From Gibbsiella quercinecans (GTDB lineage: Bacteria; Pseudomonadota; Gammaproteobacteria; Enterobacterales; Enterobacteriaceae), in assembly GCF_002291425.1 (NCBI RefSeq), contig NZ_CP014136.1, positions 4,774,001 to 4,838,000 on the forward strand: a DNA stretch of 64,000 bases, written 5' to 3'. Made by a program: the position numbers and the translations under genes. Of the stretch, positions 1-8,071 are shown one piece after another. The notes under the pieces were generated by a model. That model saw only the letters and a program-made list of their open reading frames with translations, had not been told where the DNA came from and ran no database searches. Position 1 is the first letter of the stretch. Each line of letters begins with the position of its first letter.

Positions 1-1589
1 GCCACAAGCTGGGCGGCAGCAATAACAGCGGCGTGCGTGGGCAGTTGCTTTGGCAACCGCAGGATAACGTTAACCTGCGCTTTATCGGCGATTACAGCAA
101 AGCGACCAGCTACCCGGTGATGTCGTTGGTCGGCACCCATGCGGTGAATGGCACCGATGGCTTCTTAACCCGGGCGCAGGCGCTGGGCGTGAAGGTGGTG
201 GAAGGGCGGAAAGTGGCGCTGGACGACGAATCCAAAAACCGCGTCACCCAGGGCGGCGCGGCGCTGGAAGCCAATGTGAAGCTGGAGAACGGCTTTGCGC
301 TGCATTCGCTGTCATCCTGGCGCTATTTCCGTTTCCTGCCGCGAACCGCCGATGCGTTAAATATCCCGCTGTATGCCAACAGCGGCGCCGACGTGCGCGA
401 TCGTATCTGGGAGCAGCGCTTCTGGATCGACTCGCCGAAAGGCGGCCTGGTGGATTACACCCTGGGCGCCGATTATTGGGGCGAAAATATGGACACTTTC
501 GCGCACGATTACTACGACGGCGGCAGCCAGGTGACGAGCTGGTACGGCAACACCAGCAACACCGGGAAATTCGTTCAGCGTTTTGGCGAGCTGAACGACA
601 AGGCGTTCTCGGTCTATGCCAACGGCACCTGGCACCTGGGCGACAGCCTGGATCTGATCACCGGCGTGCGCCAAACCTATGAGAAAAAGACCGGCTCCTT
701 TAAGCGCATCAATAAAAACGATTTTGACTCCGGCGATCTGGCGCAAACCAACCACCTGCCGGCGGCGACCATCAGCGCCAACTGGTACGCCACGCCGAAC
801 GTCACGCCTTACCTCACCGTGGCCTATGCCGAAAAAGCCGGCGGGCTGAATATCTCTTCCGGCGCCGCGGCCAAGGCGGGCCTGGGCTCGTTATACATAG
901 AGCCGGAAAAAACACGGGCGGTTGAGCTGGGGGTGAAAACCCACTGGTTCCAGCGCAAGCTGGAGTGGAATACGGCGTTGTTCTGGAGTGAAGTGCGTGA
1001 TTTCCAGACGACCGCCTATGACGAAGAAACGCTCAGCAGCTACCTGATCAACGCCGGGAAGTTCCGCTCACGCGGTATCGAATCGCAGCTCTCGGTCTAC
1101 CCGGTTGAAGGGTTGAGCCTGAGCCTTAATGGCACCCTGCTGGATGCTTCGTACCTGAACTTCACTAACGGCAAATGCCCGGCGGAAATCTCGCTGCAGG
1201 CTGGCGCCCCGGCCACCTGCGATCTGACCGGCCAACGGGTGTTCAACTCGCCGCGCCTGAGCTACAACGCCCGTATCCGTTATGAATGGAACACCTTTAA
1301 TAATCTGCAGGCGTTCGTTTCCGGCCAGTGGTCGTGGCGCAGTTGGGCGTACGGCACCGTGGACAACTCGGCCTACACCCGCATTCCCGCCTATGGCGTG
1401 CTGAACCTGGCGACCGGCCTGAGCGGCAAGCAGGGCGATCACGGCTGGCATGTCTCGCTGTGGATGAAAAACGCGTTGGATAAAACCTACTACCGCGTCA
1501 TGAAATCCGGGGATTACGGCTCGGCCTATGGTTCGCTGGGCGATCCGCGCATGGTTGGCCTGACAGTAGGCTATGACTTTAAAGGATAG
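1..1589 (+). CDS. TonB-dependent outer-membrane receptor, C-terminal part (partial at left edge)
   Basis: The reading frame is open from base 3, so the gene begins outside the window; a GTG at 33 is internal. The visible ~528 residues are the beta-barrel of a TonB-dependent receptor: alternating aromatic strands, repeated TGVRQTYE- and LSLSLNGTLLD-like strand pairs, and a C-terminal strand ending in aromatic residues (VGLTVGYDFKG). The plug domain and TonB box are not seen. The next gene encodes a Tat-exported polysaccharide lyase-like protein and starts 5 bp after the stop, so the receptor probably imports an oligosaccharide released by it. That substrate is an inference from neighbourhood; siderophore or other uptake is not excluded. 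Confidence 0.85.
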   Translation, partial: HKLGGSNNSGVRGQLLWQPQDNVNLRFIGDYSKATSYPVMSLVGTHAVNGTDGFLTRAQALGVKVVEGRKVALDDESKNRVTQGGAALEANVKLENGFALHSLSSWRYFRFLPRTADALNIPLYANSGADVRDRIWEQRFWIDSPKGGLVDYTLGADYWGENMDTFAHDYYDGGSQVTSWYGNTSNTGKFVQRFGELNDKAFSVYANGTWHLGDSLDLITGVRQTYEKKTGSFKRINKNDFDSGDLAQTNHLPAATISANWYATPNVTPYLTVAYAEKAGGLNISSGAAAKAGLGSLYIEPEKTRAVELGVKTHWFQRKLEWNTALFWSEVRDFQTTAYDEETLSSYLINAGKFRSRGIESQLSVYPVEGLSLSLNGTLLDASYLNFTNGKCPAEISLQAGAPATCDLTGQRVFNSPRLSYNARIRYEWNTFNNLQAFVSGQWSWRSWAYGTVDNSAYTRIPAYGVLNLATGLSGKQGDHGWHVSLWMKNALDKTYYRVMKSGDYGSAYGSLGDPRMVGLTVGYDFKG

Positions 1590-1593
1590 TGTA

Positions 1594-4350
1594 ATGCGTA
1601 ATCTTCCTTACTCACGGCGGCACTTTTTGCGCGACAGCACCTTGCTGACCCTGGCGCTGCCGCTGTGGAAATCGGCTACTGCGGCGGCGCCCAGCCATGC
1701 CGGGGCGGCGGTAACGCCCCACGCGGTGCAGTTACGCTGGCTGGACGGGCAACCGCCGCGGGTGCTGAGCGGCGTCACCTGGGGCGCCCCCTGGCCGCAA
1801 GGGGCGGTGCCGGCGGGGAGCGGTTTTTTACTGCAGGACGGGCAGCAGGCATACCCGTTGCAGAGCTGGCCGTTGGCTTGGTGGCCGGATGGTTCGGTGA
1901 AATGGTCCGGCCATGCGCTGGGCGCCGCCACGCCGCGCATCGGGGCGCTCACTCTGCTTCCTACCGCCGCCGAGGCCGCGCCGCAGCGGAACCTGGCGAT
2001 GGCAACCGAACAGGGCTGGCTGGTCGATACCGGGCAGATGCGCTTTAGCGTCTCCCGCAGCGGGCGGTACCTGATTGACGAGGTGTGGCAAAACGATCGC
2101 CTGGCGCTCACTCGCGGGCGGCTGGTACTGCGTATCCAGTCCGGCGATGAGGCGGAAGGCACGCACAGCGTGGCGGCGTTTCAGGGGCAGGCGGGATCCG
2201 TCACGCTGGAGCAGAACGGGCCGCAGCGGGCGGTCATCACCCTTCGCGGCAGCCATCAGCAGGATGAAAATAGCCGGATTCCGTTTATCGTGCGCCTGTA
2301 TTGCTATGCCGGTTCATCCTCTTTCCGGGTAGTGCATACGCTGATCTACGATAACGATCGGCCGCAGCAATCTGTGAAGGGCATTGGGCTGGCCTTTGAT
2401 GTGCCGTTGCAGGGCGAACTGCACGATCGCCATGTGCGCTTCGCCTCTGACGAGGGGGGCGTTTTCGCCGAAGCGGTGCGTGGCCTGACCGGGCTGCGGC
2501 GCGATCCTGGCGCCCAGGTTACGCAGGCGCAGCTAAGCGGCAAAGCCACACCGCCGCTGGCGGACTTTGCGCCCCAGGTGGCGGCCGGCCTTGGCTACAT
2601 CCCGGCGTTCGGTAGCTACCGGCTAACGCAACACCACCCCGACGGCTACCAGATCCACAAGCGCACGGAGGCGGGGCTGGGCTGGCTGCTGTCGGCTACT
2701 GGCAGCCGGGCGGCCGGCGTGGGCTATCTTGGTTCACCGCAGGGCGGGGTGGCTTTCGGTATCCGCAACTTTTGGCAAAGCTACCCGGCCTGCCTGGAAA
2801 TCGCCGGGGCGCATCAGCAGCAGGCGACGGTCACGCTCTGGCTGTGGTCGCCGTGGGCGGAGCCGATGGATATGCGCGCCTGGCACGGTGAAATGGGGCT
2901 GACAACCTTTAAAGCCCAGCGGGAAGCGCTGGACATCACCTATGAAGATTATGAACCCGGCTTTGATACGCCGCACGGGGTGGCGCGCACCAGCGAGCTG
3001 TTTATCGACGTGCTGCCGTCAACGCCGGATAACGCCGCTTTTGTGGATATCGCCCGGCGTATCCAGCAGCCGCCGCTGCTGGTGGCGAACGCCGAAGATC
3101 TCAGGCGTGCACGGGTGTTTGGCCCGGTGTGGGCGCCGGCCAGCGCCGTGAGCCCGCGCCATCAGGATCTCGCCGCGCAGTTGGCGTGGTATTTCGATTT
3201 TTACCGCCAGGAAGTAGAGCAGCGCAAATGGTATGGCTTCTGGGATTTCGGCGATGTTATGCACACCTACGACAGCGATCGCCACGTCTGGCGTTATGAC
3301 GTGGGGGGGTACGCCTGGGATAACTCTGAGCTGAGTACCGATCTGTGGCTGTGGTACTACTTCCTGCACAGCGGCCGCCCGGAGGCTTTCCGCATGGCGG
3401 AGGCGATGACGCGCCACACCGGCGAGGTGGACGTTTATCACCTGGGGCGTTTCAAACCGCTTGGCTCCCGGCACAACGTCCGCCACTGGGGCGACAGCGC
3501 CAAACAGCTGCGCATTTCCACCGTGGCGAACCGCCGCTTCCTGTACTACCTCACTGCCGATGAGCGCATCGGCGAACTGATGGATGAACAAATCGAAGGG
3601 GGGCGCACCCTGCGCGACGTGATGCCGGGGCGAAAGATCGGCCAACAGACGCCGGACGATCCTAAACGCATTAGCCTCTATTTCGGCACCGACTGGAGTG
3701 CGGTAGCCGCCGCCTGGTTGACGGCCTGGGAGCGGCATGGCGATCCACAGATGCGTGATCGCTTGCTGAACAGTATGCGTTCGATCGCCGCCCAGCCGCA
3801 CGGCTTCTTTACCGGCTTGGCGGAGATGGATCCCGACACCGGCGTATTCGCCCCCGCCGGGCCGGAACAGCTGTTTATTTCCCACCTGAGCGCGGTGTTT
3901 GGCCTGGCGGAAATTTGCAGCGAGCTGCTACAGCTGCTGCCGGACGAGGGCTTTACGCGCGCCTGGCTGGATTATTGCCGGTTATATAACGATCTGCCGG
4001 CGCTGAGCGCGTTCGTCGGCAAGCCGGTGAAAAAGCTCAACCTGGTGCAGGGCCACGCTCGCCTGACCGCCTTCGCCGCCTGGCATCAACGGGATAAGGC
4101 GTTGGCAGCGCGCGCCTGGCGGGAGTTTTTCAGCGGGGAAGGGGGGATTGTGCAACCTAACACCACCACCCGACTGATCCGCCCGCCGGAGGTGCTGGCG
4201 CCGTTGCAAGAGGCCGGGATTGACTCCTCCATCGACAAACGCTCGGGCAGCACCGGCGACACTAATCTTGCCACCAATGCGGTGGCGCAGTGGGGGCTAA
4301 CGGCATTGGCGCTGCTGGCGCTGTTGGATGCCCCGGCGCCTTCCCACTAA
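1594..4350 (+). CDS. Tat-exported exo-rhamnogalacturonan lyase-like protein (PcRGLX/YetA-like)
   Basis: The protein has about 918 residues. I chose the ATG at 1594 because the twin-arginine motif SRRHFLRD then lies at residues 7-14, followed by a hydrophobic stretch and an AxA-type end; an in-frame ATG at 1573 would overlap the receptor gene. The N-terminal segment (VQLRWLDGQPPRVLSGVTWG, WWPDGSVKWSGHA) resembles the RIFT-barrel domain of the PcRGLX/YetA family. It is followed by a beta-sandwich region and a long helical C-terminal part with W/Y/D-rich motifs (WDFGDVMHTYDSDRHVWRYD) typical of the alpha/alpha toroid. The family includes exo-acting rhamnogalacturonan lyases. Export folded to the periplasm fits a role in degrading oligosaccharide brought in by the upstream receptor. 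The exact substrate is not shown by sequence. Confidence 0.8.
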   Translation: MRNLPYSRRHFLRDSTLLTLALPLWKSATAAAPSHAGAAVTPHAVQLRWLDGQPPRVLSGVTWGAPWPQGAVPAGSGFLLQDGQQAYPLQSWPLAWWPDGSVKWSGHALGAATPRIGALTLLPTAAEAAPQRNLAMATEQGWLVDTGQMRFSVSRSGRYLIDEVWQNDRLALTRGRLVLRIQSGDEAEGTHSVAAFQGQAGSVTLEQNGPQRAVITLRGSHQQDENSRIPFIVRLYCYAGSSSFRVVHTLIYDNDRPQQSVKGIGLAFDVPLQGELHDRHVRFASDEGGVFAEAVRGLTGLRRDPGAQVTQAQLSGKATPPLADFAPQVAAGLGYIPAFGSYRLTQHHPDGYQIHKRTEAGLGWLLSATGSRAAGVGYLGSPQGGVAFGIRNFWQSYPACLEIAGAHQQQATVTLWLWSPWAEPMDMRAWHGEMGLTTFKAQREALDITYEDYEPGFDTPHGVARTSELFIDVLPSTPDNAAFVDIARRIQQPPLLVANAEDLRRARVFGPVWAPASAVSPRHQDLAAQLAWYFDFYRQEVEQRKWYGFWDFGDVMHTYDSDRHVWRYDVGGYAWDNSELSTDLWLWYYFLHSGRPEAFRMAEAMTRHTGEVDVYHLGRFKPLGSRHNVRHWGDSAKQLRISTVANRRFLYYLTADERIGELMDEQIEGGRTLRDVMPGRKIGQQTPDDPKRISLYFGTDWSAVAAAWLTAWERHGDPQMRDRLLNSMRSIAAQPHGFFTGLAEMDPDTGVFAPAGPEQLFISHLSAVFGLAEICSELLQLLPDEGFTRAWLDYCRLYNDLPALSAFVGKPVKKLNLVQGHARLTAFAAWHQRDKALAARAWREFFSGEGGIVQPNTTTRLIRPPEVLAPLQEAGIDSSIDKRSGSTGDTNLATNAVAQWGLTALALLALLDAPAPSH

Positions 4351-4387
4351 CACATCCGCGCCGACAGGCTTATAACAGGAAAAAACC

Positions 4388-5089
4388 ATGACGGAATTAA
4401 ACACCGCTGTGCAGCAGCCGGATCCGGGCGAGCCACAGGAGATTGACTGTTGCCCTTCTTCATCACTCAAGGCTGAACACCAATACCTTTTGCGCTGGGC
4501 ACCCGCACCGGCGGCGACACCCTGGCATTGGCGGGTGGAGCAGGAGGATCCGCAGCGAACGTCGGTGCAGGCCGAACCGGGCCAACTGACGCTGGAGAGC
4601 GCCGCCGGCCTGACCGTGTGGCTGGATCACCCCCTTTCCGGCGCCTACCGCATTCGTTTTGTGCGTGAAGTGCAGTTGGCCGGGCGGCCCTACGATCGGC
4701 TTTCCGATCTGAACCAGTTTTGGGCGGCGCGCGATCCGGCAAACCCTAATCTGTTCACCCGCAGCGGCGTGTTGGATGAATACGACGATCTTGATCTTTA
4801 CTATGTGGGGATGGGCGGCAACTGGAACAGCACCACCCGCTTTCGCGACTACAACGGCCGCGGGCAGCGCCAACTGCTCGGTGAGTTTACCGACGCCCAA
4901 CACCTGCTGCAGCCCAACCGGCAATATGAGATTGTGATCGAGGTGGGCAGCGGCGGCACCCGTTTTCTGGTGGATGGCGAACCCTATTTCCAGGCGCGTT
5001 ATGCCGCACCGCCCGCTGTGGGTTATTTCGGCTTCCGCACCGTGTGGTCGCGCCAGGTGATTACGGATTTCGCCATCATGCCGTTGTAG
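4388..5089 (+). CDS. DUF6250-like / concanavalin-type beta-sandwich protein
   Basis: 233 residues with no signal peptide visible. The centre and C-terminus (DLNQFWAARDPANPNLF, LDLYYVGMGGNWNSTTRFRDY, YEIVIEVGSGGTRFLVDGE, VGYFGFRTVWS) look like the glycan-associated DUF6250 group with a lectin/glucanase-type jelly-roll fold. The family recognition is from memory and only moderately sure. The gene follows the lyase-like gene by 37 bp with AACAGGA ahead of the ATG, so it is probably co-transcribed. Its last 14 bp overlap the end of the convergent LysR gene. A role in binding or cleaving the same polysaccharide is inferred from position. Confidence 0.6.
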   Translation: MTELNTAVQQPDPGEPQEIDCCPSSSLKAEHQYLLRWAPAPAATPWHWRVEQEDPQRTSVQAEPGQLTLESAAGLTVWLDHPLSGAYRIRFVREVQLAGRPYDRLSDLNQFWAARDPANPNLFTRSGVLDEYDDLDLYYVGMGGNWNSTTRFRDYNGRGQRQLLGEFTDAQHLLQPNRQYEIVIEVGSGGTRFLVDGEPYFQARYAAPPAVGYFGFRTVWSRQVITDFAIMPL

Positions 5090-6008
5090 CCGCGGCCGGG
5101 TTGCCGTGCAGATCTTTATCGACCTGCACAAAGGTCGCCATCAGCGTTTGCGTCAGCCAAGGGAGCCGGGCGCCCGCCAGGGAGATGATGCCGTAATGGG
5201 TATAGAACTCATCGGTGTTGTCATCCAGCCCGGCGATTTTCAGCATGTGCAGGCCGTGCCGCGCCGGGGTTTTGAAATGGTTGGTGGTGCCGATCGCATC
5301 CGAGTGGCGGATCACGTCCAGCAGGCTGTAGCCATTTTCGCACTCGATGCTGGTGCGGATGTCCTGGCGGCCGCTCAGCTGCACCAGCGCCCGGTGCAGG
5401 TTCGGCGGGCGGATGGTGGCGGCCAGCGGGTAGCTGAACAGCTGTTCGACGGTGATTTCGTCAAAGGCTGCCAGCGGGTGCTGCTGCCGGCAGCAAAACC
5501 CCCAGCGGTGGCGGGTGAGCGGTTGTACCGTATAGCGGGCATCAAACTCGAAGTTGCGGGTATCGGCGACGATAAAGTCAAATTTTTCCGCCAACAGCCG
5601 CTTGCCCAACGCCTGCCAGTTGTCCACCCGGAACACCAGGCGGATCTTCGGCGAGTGGCGCGAAAAAGCGCCGATCACCTGGGGCATCAGCCATGCGGCG
5701 GGCGCCGGGCCGCAGCCAAATTGCACCTCGCCGGCCTCTTTTTCACTGAAGGCGGCGATGTCGTTGAGCAGATCTTGGCTTTGGTGGGTTAAGCGCCGGG
5801 CGTGCTCCAGAACCACCAGGCCTTTACGGGTGGGTTCCAGGTCGTTATGGCGGTCGATCAGCCGGGCGCCCACGTTCTGCTCCAGTGCCTGAATGCTGCG
5901 GCTGAAGGCCGACTGTGAGATCTGCATCGCCTGCGCGGCGGCGGTGAAGTTGCGGTGTTCAATCAGGGCGATAAAGTGGCGCAGTTGGCGTAGATCGATA
6001 TTCATCAT
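5076..6008 (-). CDS. LysR-family transcriptional regulator
   Basis: 310 residues. The N-terminal winged helix-turn-helix covers about residues 3-62 (LRQLRHFIALIEHRNFTAAA, then SQSAFSRSIQALE). A LysR effector-binding domain follows, with the usual two-lobed pattern (GEVQFGCGPAPAAWLMPQV at the start of the domain). It is convergent with the polysaccharide genes and overlaps the DUF6250-like gene tail-to-tail by 14 bp. It may regulate that cluster, but no shared operator was recognised. A second ATG lies one codon inside the first and could equally be the start. Confidence 0.85.
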   Translation of the reverse strand: MMNIDLRQLRHFIALIEHRNFTAAAQAMQISQSAFSRSIQALEQNVGARLIDRHNDLEPTRKGLVVLEHARRLTHQSQDLLNDIAAFSEKEAGEVQFGCGPAPAAWLMPQVIGAFSRHSPKIRLVFRVDNWQALGKRLLAEKFDFIVADTRNFEFDARYTVQPLTRHRWGFCCRQQHPLAAFDEITVEQLFSYPLAATIRPPNLHRALVQLSGRQDIRTSIECENGYSLLDVIRHSDAIGTTNHFKTPARHGLHMLKIAGLDDNTDEFYTHYGIISLAGARLPWLTQTLMATFVQVDKDLHGNPAAATTA

Positions 6009-6154
6009 CGGATGTTATGCACAAGTGTGGGAGTTAGCGCCCAGACTAGCGGGCTTTCCACCAATAAAAAAATAATAGATAACTTTTTTATATTCCTTTT
6101 AGCTATACCTAAAATAATTTGGGTGATAGGGGAAGGGGTCGAGGGGATTGAGAC
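6009..6154. other. AT-rich intergenic spacer ahead of the repeat array
   Basis: A short AT-rich stretch (around 6060-6120) upstream of the leftward LysR gene, likely carrying its promoter. No clear operator palindrome was seen. The GC-rich repeat array begins directly after it. Confidence 0.4.
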
Positions 6155-6272
6155 AATTCCCTTTACGCTGGTGGCGGCAGAGTATTGTTTCGGCAACGTT
6201 CTTTGCCCTGACCGAGAGGGTTTCGGTCGCTATAACTCGGTCGTTTTTTGTCGCACCGCAGCCCGCGCCCGA

Positions 6273-6300
6273 GTAAGGGGCCGTGGGCGCGGCCCCTTAC
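6273..6300. other. Hairpin H1, copy 1
   Basis: Perfect stem GTAAGGGGCC/GGCCCCTTAC, extended by one G:C pair around the loop TGGGCG. Compared with copy 3, the third pair is A:T instead of T:A and the ninth is C:G instead of A:T, so both sides of the stem changed together. Confidence 0.8.
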
Positions 6301-6369
6301 GACCCGCGCCTGCGCCATATCAGGCGGCCGCTGCGCGGCTGCCCTCACTGTGTCACTGCGCATCACGGC

Positions 6370-6402
6370 CGGCTACGACAGGCGTCCCTGCCTGTCTCGC
6401 CT
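6370..6402 (+). other. Element A, copy 1 (33-nt hairpin element)
   Basis: cggctacgaca followed by a GACAGGC/GCCTGTC stem with loop GTCCCT, then ctcgcct. The same 33-nt element occurs inverted later in the unit as element B with a different but still perfect stem. Confidence 0.75.
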
Positions 6403-6630
6403 GAAACCGCCGTCCTGGCGGTTTCGCCTATGCTACGTTCCGCCGTTCGGCGCCTTCAATGGCTTCCACACCGGTGCTCCACTCACCAAATGCGTTGTCT
6501 TTGATTGTGTCAAAACCGGTGGTTAGATTGCCCGGTGGCGATAGATTCGGGTGTTGACGTTTAGCGCGCATCTTGGGCTGCCGAGCAAGGCACCGTTGCC
6601 AGGGGCAATCGGCCACGGACGGTCGATTGA

Positions 6631-6663
6631 GGCGAGACAAACAGGGATGTTTGTCGTAGCCGA
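6631..6663 (-). other. Element B, copy 1 (inverted version of element A)
   Basis: Read on the minus strand this matches element A at 28 of 33 positions. Four of the five differences are two G:C to A:T pair swaps in the stem (GACAAAC/GTTTGTC); the fifth is in the loop. Confidence 0.75.
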
Positions 6664-6925
6664 CCCGTCCGGCGACGGGGACGCGGCGAGGGTACCCGCG
6701 CAGCGGGCAGGCCATGTTAAGCGCAGGCCGGGGTGTCGGGGCCGGGCCTTCGGCCCTGACAATTGCCGTGCGCGATTGCCGCAAAGAAACGCAGCACGAT
6801 TAAGGCAATTCCCTTTACGCTGGTGGTGGCAGAGTACTGTTTCGGCAATGTTCTTTGTTGGATTAGGGGAGGGTTTCGGTCGCTATAACCCGGTCGTTTT
6901 TTGTCGCACCGTAGCCCGCGCCCGA

Positions 6926-6953
6926 GTTAGGAGACGTGGGCGCGTCCCCTAAC
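6926..6953. other. Hairpin H1, copy 2
   Basis: Stem GTTAGGAGAC/GTCCCCTAAC with the same loop TGGGCG. It has one A:C mismatch at the seventh pair and otherwise matches the copy 3 version. Confidence 0.75.
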
Positions 6954-7022
6954 GACCCGCGCCTGCGCCATATCAGGCGGCCGCTGCGCGGCTGCCCTCA
7001 CTGTGTCACTGCGCATCACGGC

Positions 7023-7055
7023 CGGCTACGACAGGCGTCCCTGCCTGTCTCGCCT
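7023..7055 (+). other. Element A, copy 2
   Basis: Identical to element A of copy 1, with stem GACAGGC/GCCTGTC and loop GTCCCT. Confidence 0.7.
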
Positions 7056-7282
7056 GAAACCGCCGTCCTGATGGTTTCTCCTATGCTACGTTCCGCCGTT
7101 CGGCGCCTTCAATGGCTTCCACACCGGTGCTCCACTCACCAAATGCGTTGTCTTTGATTGTGTCAAAACCGGTGGTTAGATTGCCCGGTGGCGATAGATT
7201 CGCGTGTTGACGTTTAGCGCGCATCTTGGGCTGCCGAGCAAGGCACCGTTGCCAGGGGCAATCGGCCACGGACGGTCGATTG

Positions 7283-7315
7283 AGGCGAGACAAACAGGGA
7301 TGTTTGTCGTAGCCG
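7283..7315 (-). other. Element B, copy 2
   Basis: Inverted element with stem GACAAAC/GTTTGTC, identical to element B of copy 1. The third unit has lost this element. Confidence 0.7.
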
Positions 7316-7459
7316 ACCCGTCCGGCGACGGGGACGCGGCGAGGGTACCCGCGTAGCGGGCAGGCCATGTTAAGCGCAGGCCGGGGTGTCGGGGCCGGGC
7401 CTTCGGTCCTGACAATTGCCGTGTACGATTGCCGCAAAGAAACACAGTATGATTAAGGC

Positions 7460-7984
7460 AATTCCCTTTACGCTGGTGGCGGCAGAGTACTGTTTTGGCA
7501 ATGTTCTTTGCCCTGACCGAGAGGGTTTCGGTCGCTATAACTCGGTCGTTTTTTGTCGCACCGTAGCTCGCGCCCGAGTTAGGGGACGTGGGCGCGTCCC
7601 CTAACGACCCGCGCCTGCGCCATATCAGGCGGCCGCTGTGCGGCTGCCCTCACTGTGTCACTGCGCATCACGGCCGGCTACGACAGGCGTCCCTGCCTGT
7701 CTCGCCTGAAACCGCCGTCCTGGCGGTTTCGCCTATGCTACGTTCCGCCGTTCGGCGCCTTCAATGCTTCCACACCCGTGCTCCACTCACCACATGAATC
7801 GTCTTTGAAATTGATAAATTAGCCCATGTCAAAACCGGTGGTTAGGTTGCCCGGTGGCGATAGATTGGAGTGTTGACGTTTAGCGCGCATCTTGGCCTGC
7901 CGAGCAAGGCGCCGTTGCCAGGGGCCTTCGGCCCTGACAATTGCCGTGCGCGATTGCCGCAAAGAAACGCAGCACGATTAAGGC
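7460..7984. repeat. Repeat unit copy 3, internally deleted (525 bp)
   Basis: H1 (7578-7605), element A (7674-7706) and the GAAACCGCC hairpin are intact. About 150 bp between gccagggg and ccttcggccc is missing, which removes element B completely. About 22 bp of AT-rich sequence is added near 7800. The following motif at 7985 starts a fourth copy that is not continued. Confidence 0.8.
7578..7605. other. Hairpin H1, copy 3
   Basis: Perfect stem GTTAGGGGAC/GTCCCCTAAC, extended by one G:C pair around the loop TGGGCG. It differs from copy 1 by two compensated base pairs. Confidence 0.8.
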
Positions 7985-8071
7985 AATTCCCTTTACACCG
8001 ATGGTGGCAAAGGGTGGTTTTATCAACATTCTGCGTGCTTCTCGGCCGCGACATTTCGCATCAAAGTACCG

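Larger units (their letters stand above)
6155..6806. repeat. Repeat unit copy 1 (652 bp)
   Basis: Full-length unit. It holds in order: a 6-bp hairpin GACCGA/TCGGTC (6210-6228), hairpin H1 (6273-6300), element A (6370-6402), a GAAACCGCC/GGCGGTTTC hairpin (6403-6425), and element B (6631-6663). The GC-rich tail includes GGGCC-ttc-GGCCC. Confidence 0.85.
6807..7459. repeat. Repeat unit copy 2 (653 bp)
   Basis: Full-length unit, nearly identical to copy 1 outside a few clustered changes. The first small hairpin is lost (gaccga replaced), H1 (6926-6953) has one A:C mismatch, and the GAAACCGCC hairpin has a damaged 3' arm (gatggtttc). Elements A (7023-7055) and B (about 7283-7315) are intact. Confidence 0.85.
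6155..8010. repeat. Tandem array of a ~653-bp hairpin-rich unit (two full copies, one shortened copy, one partial start)
   Basis: The motif aattccctttac recurs at 6155, 6807, 7460 and 7985, giving periods of 652, 653 and 525 bp. The sequence between these points repeats nearly base for base. The array is bracketed on both sides by the same motif, and the fourth copy fades after about 30 bases. Each unit contains several short perfect hairpins, some with compensatory changes between copies. Open frames inside the units are conserved only because the DNA is, and none has a convincing start or protein character. No transposase, integrase, reverse transcriptase or Cas gene is adjacent. The function is unknown. 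It could be a structured RNA, a BIME-like DNA element, or the residue of repeated duplication. Confidence 0.9.

Noticed and set aside
3019-3885. Long antisense frame inside the lyase-like gene
   Set aside because: GC-rich shadow frame of a clear gene on the other strand, without independent support.
6248-7797. Short reading frames inside the repeat units on both strands
   Set aside because: They are conserved only because the DNA is repeated, lack ribosome sites, read through hairpins, and show no protein family likeness.
6155-8010. Possible CRISPR array
   Set aside because: Unit length of about 653 bp, no short repeat/spacer structure and no cas genes nearby.
6155-8010. Possible retron or diversity-generating element
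   Set aside because: No reverse transcriptase or related gene adjacent in the window, so only the structured repeat can be supported.
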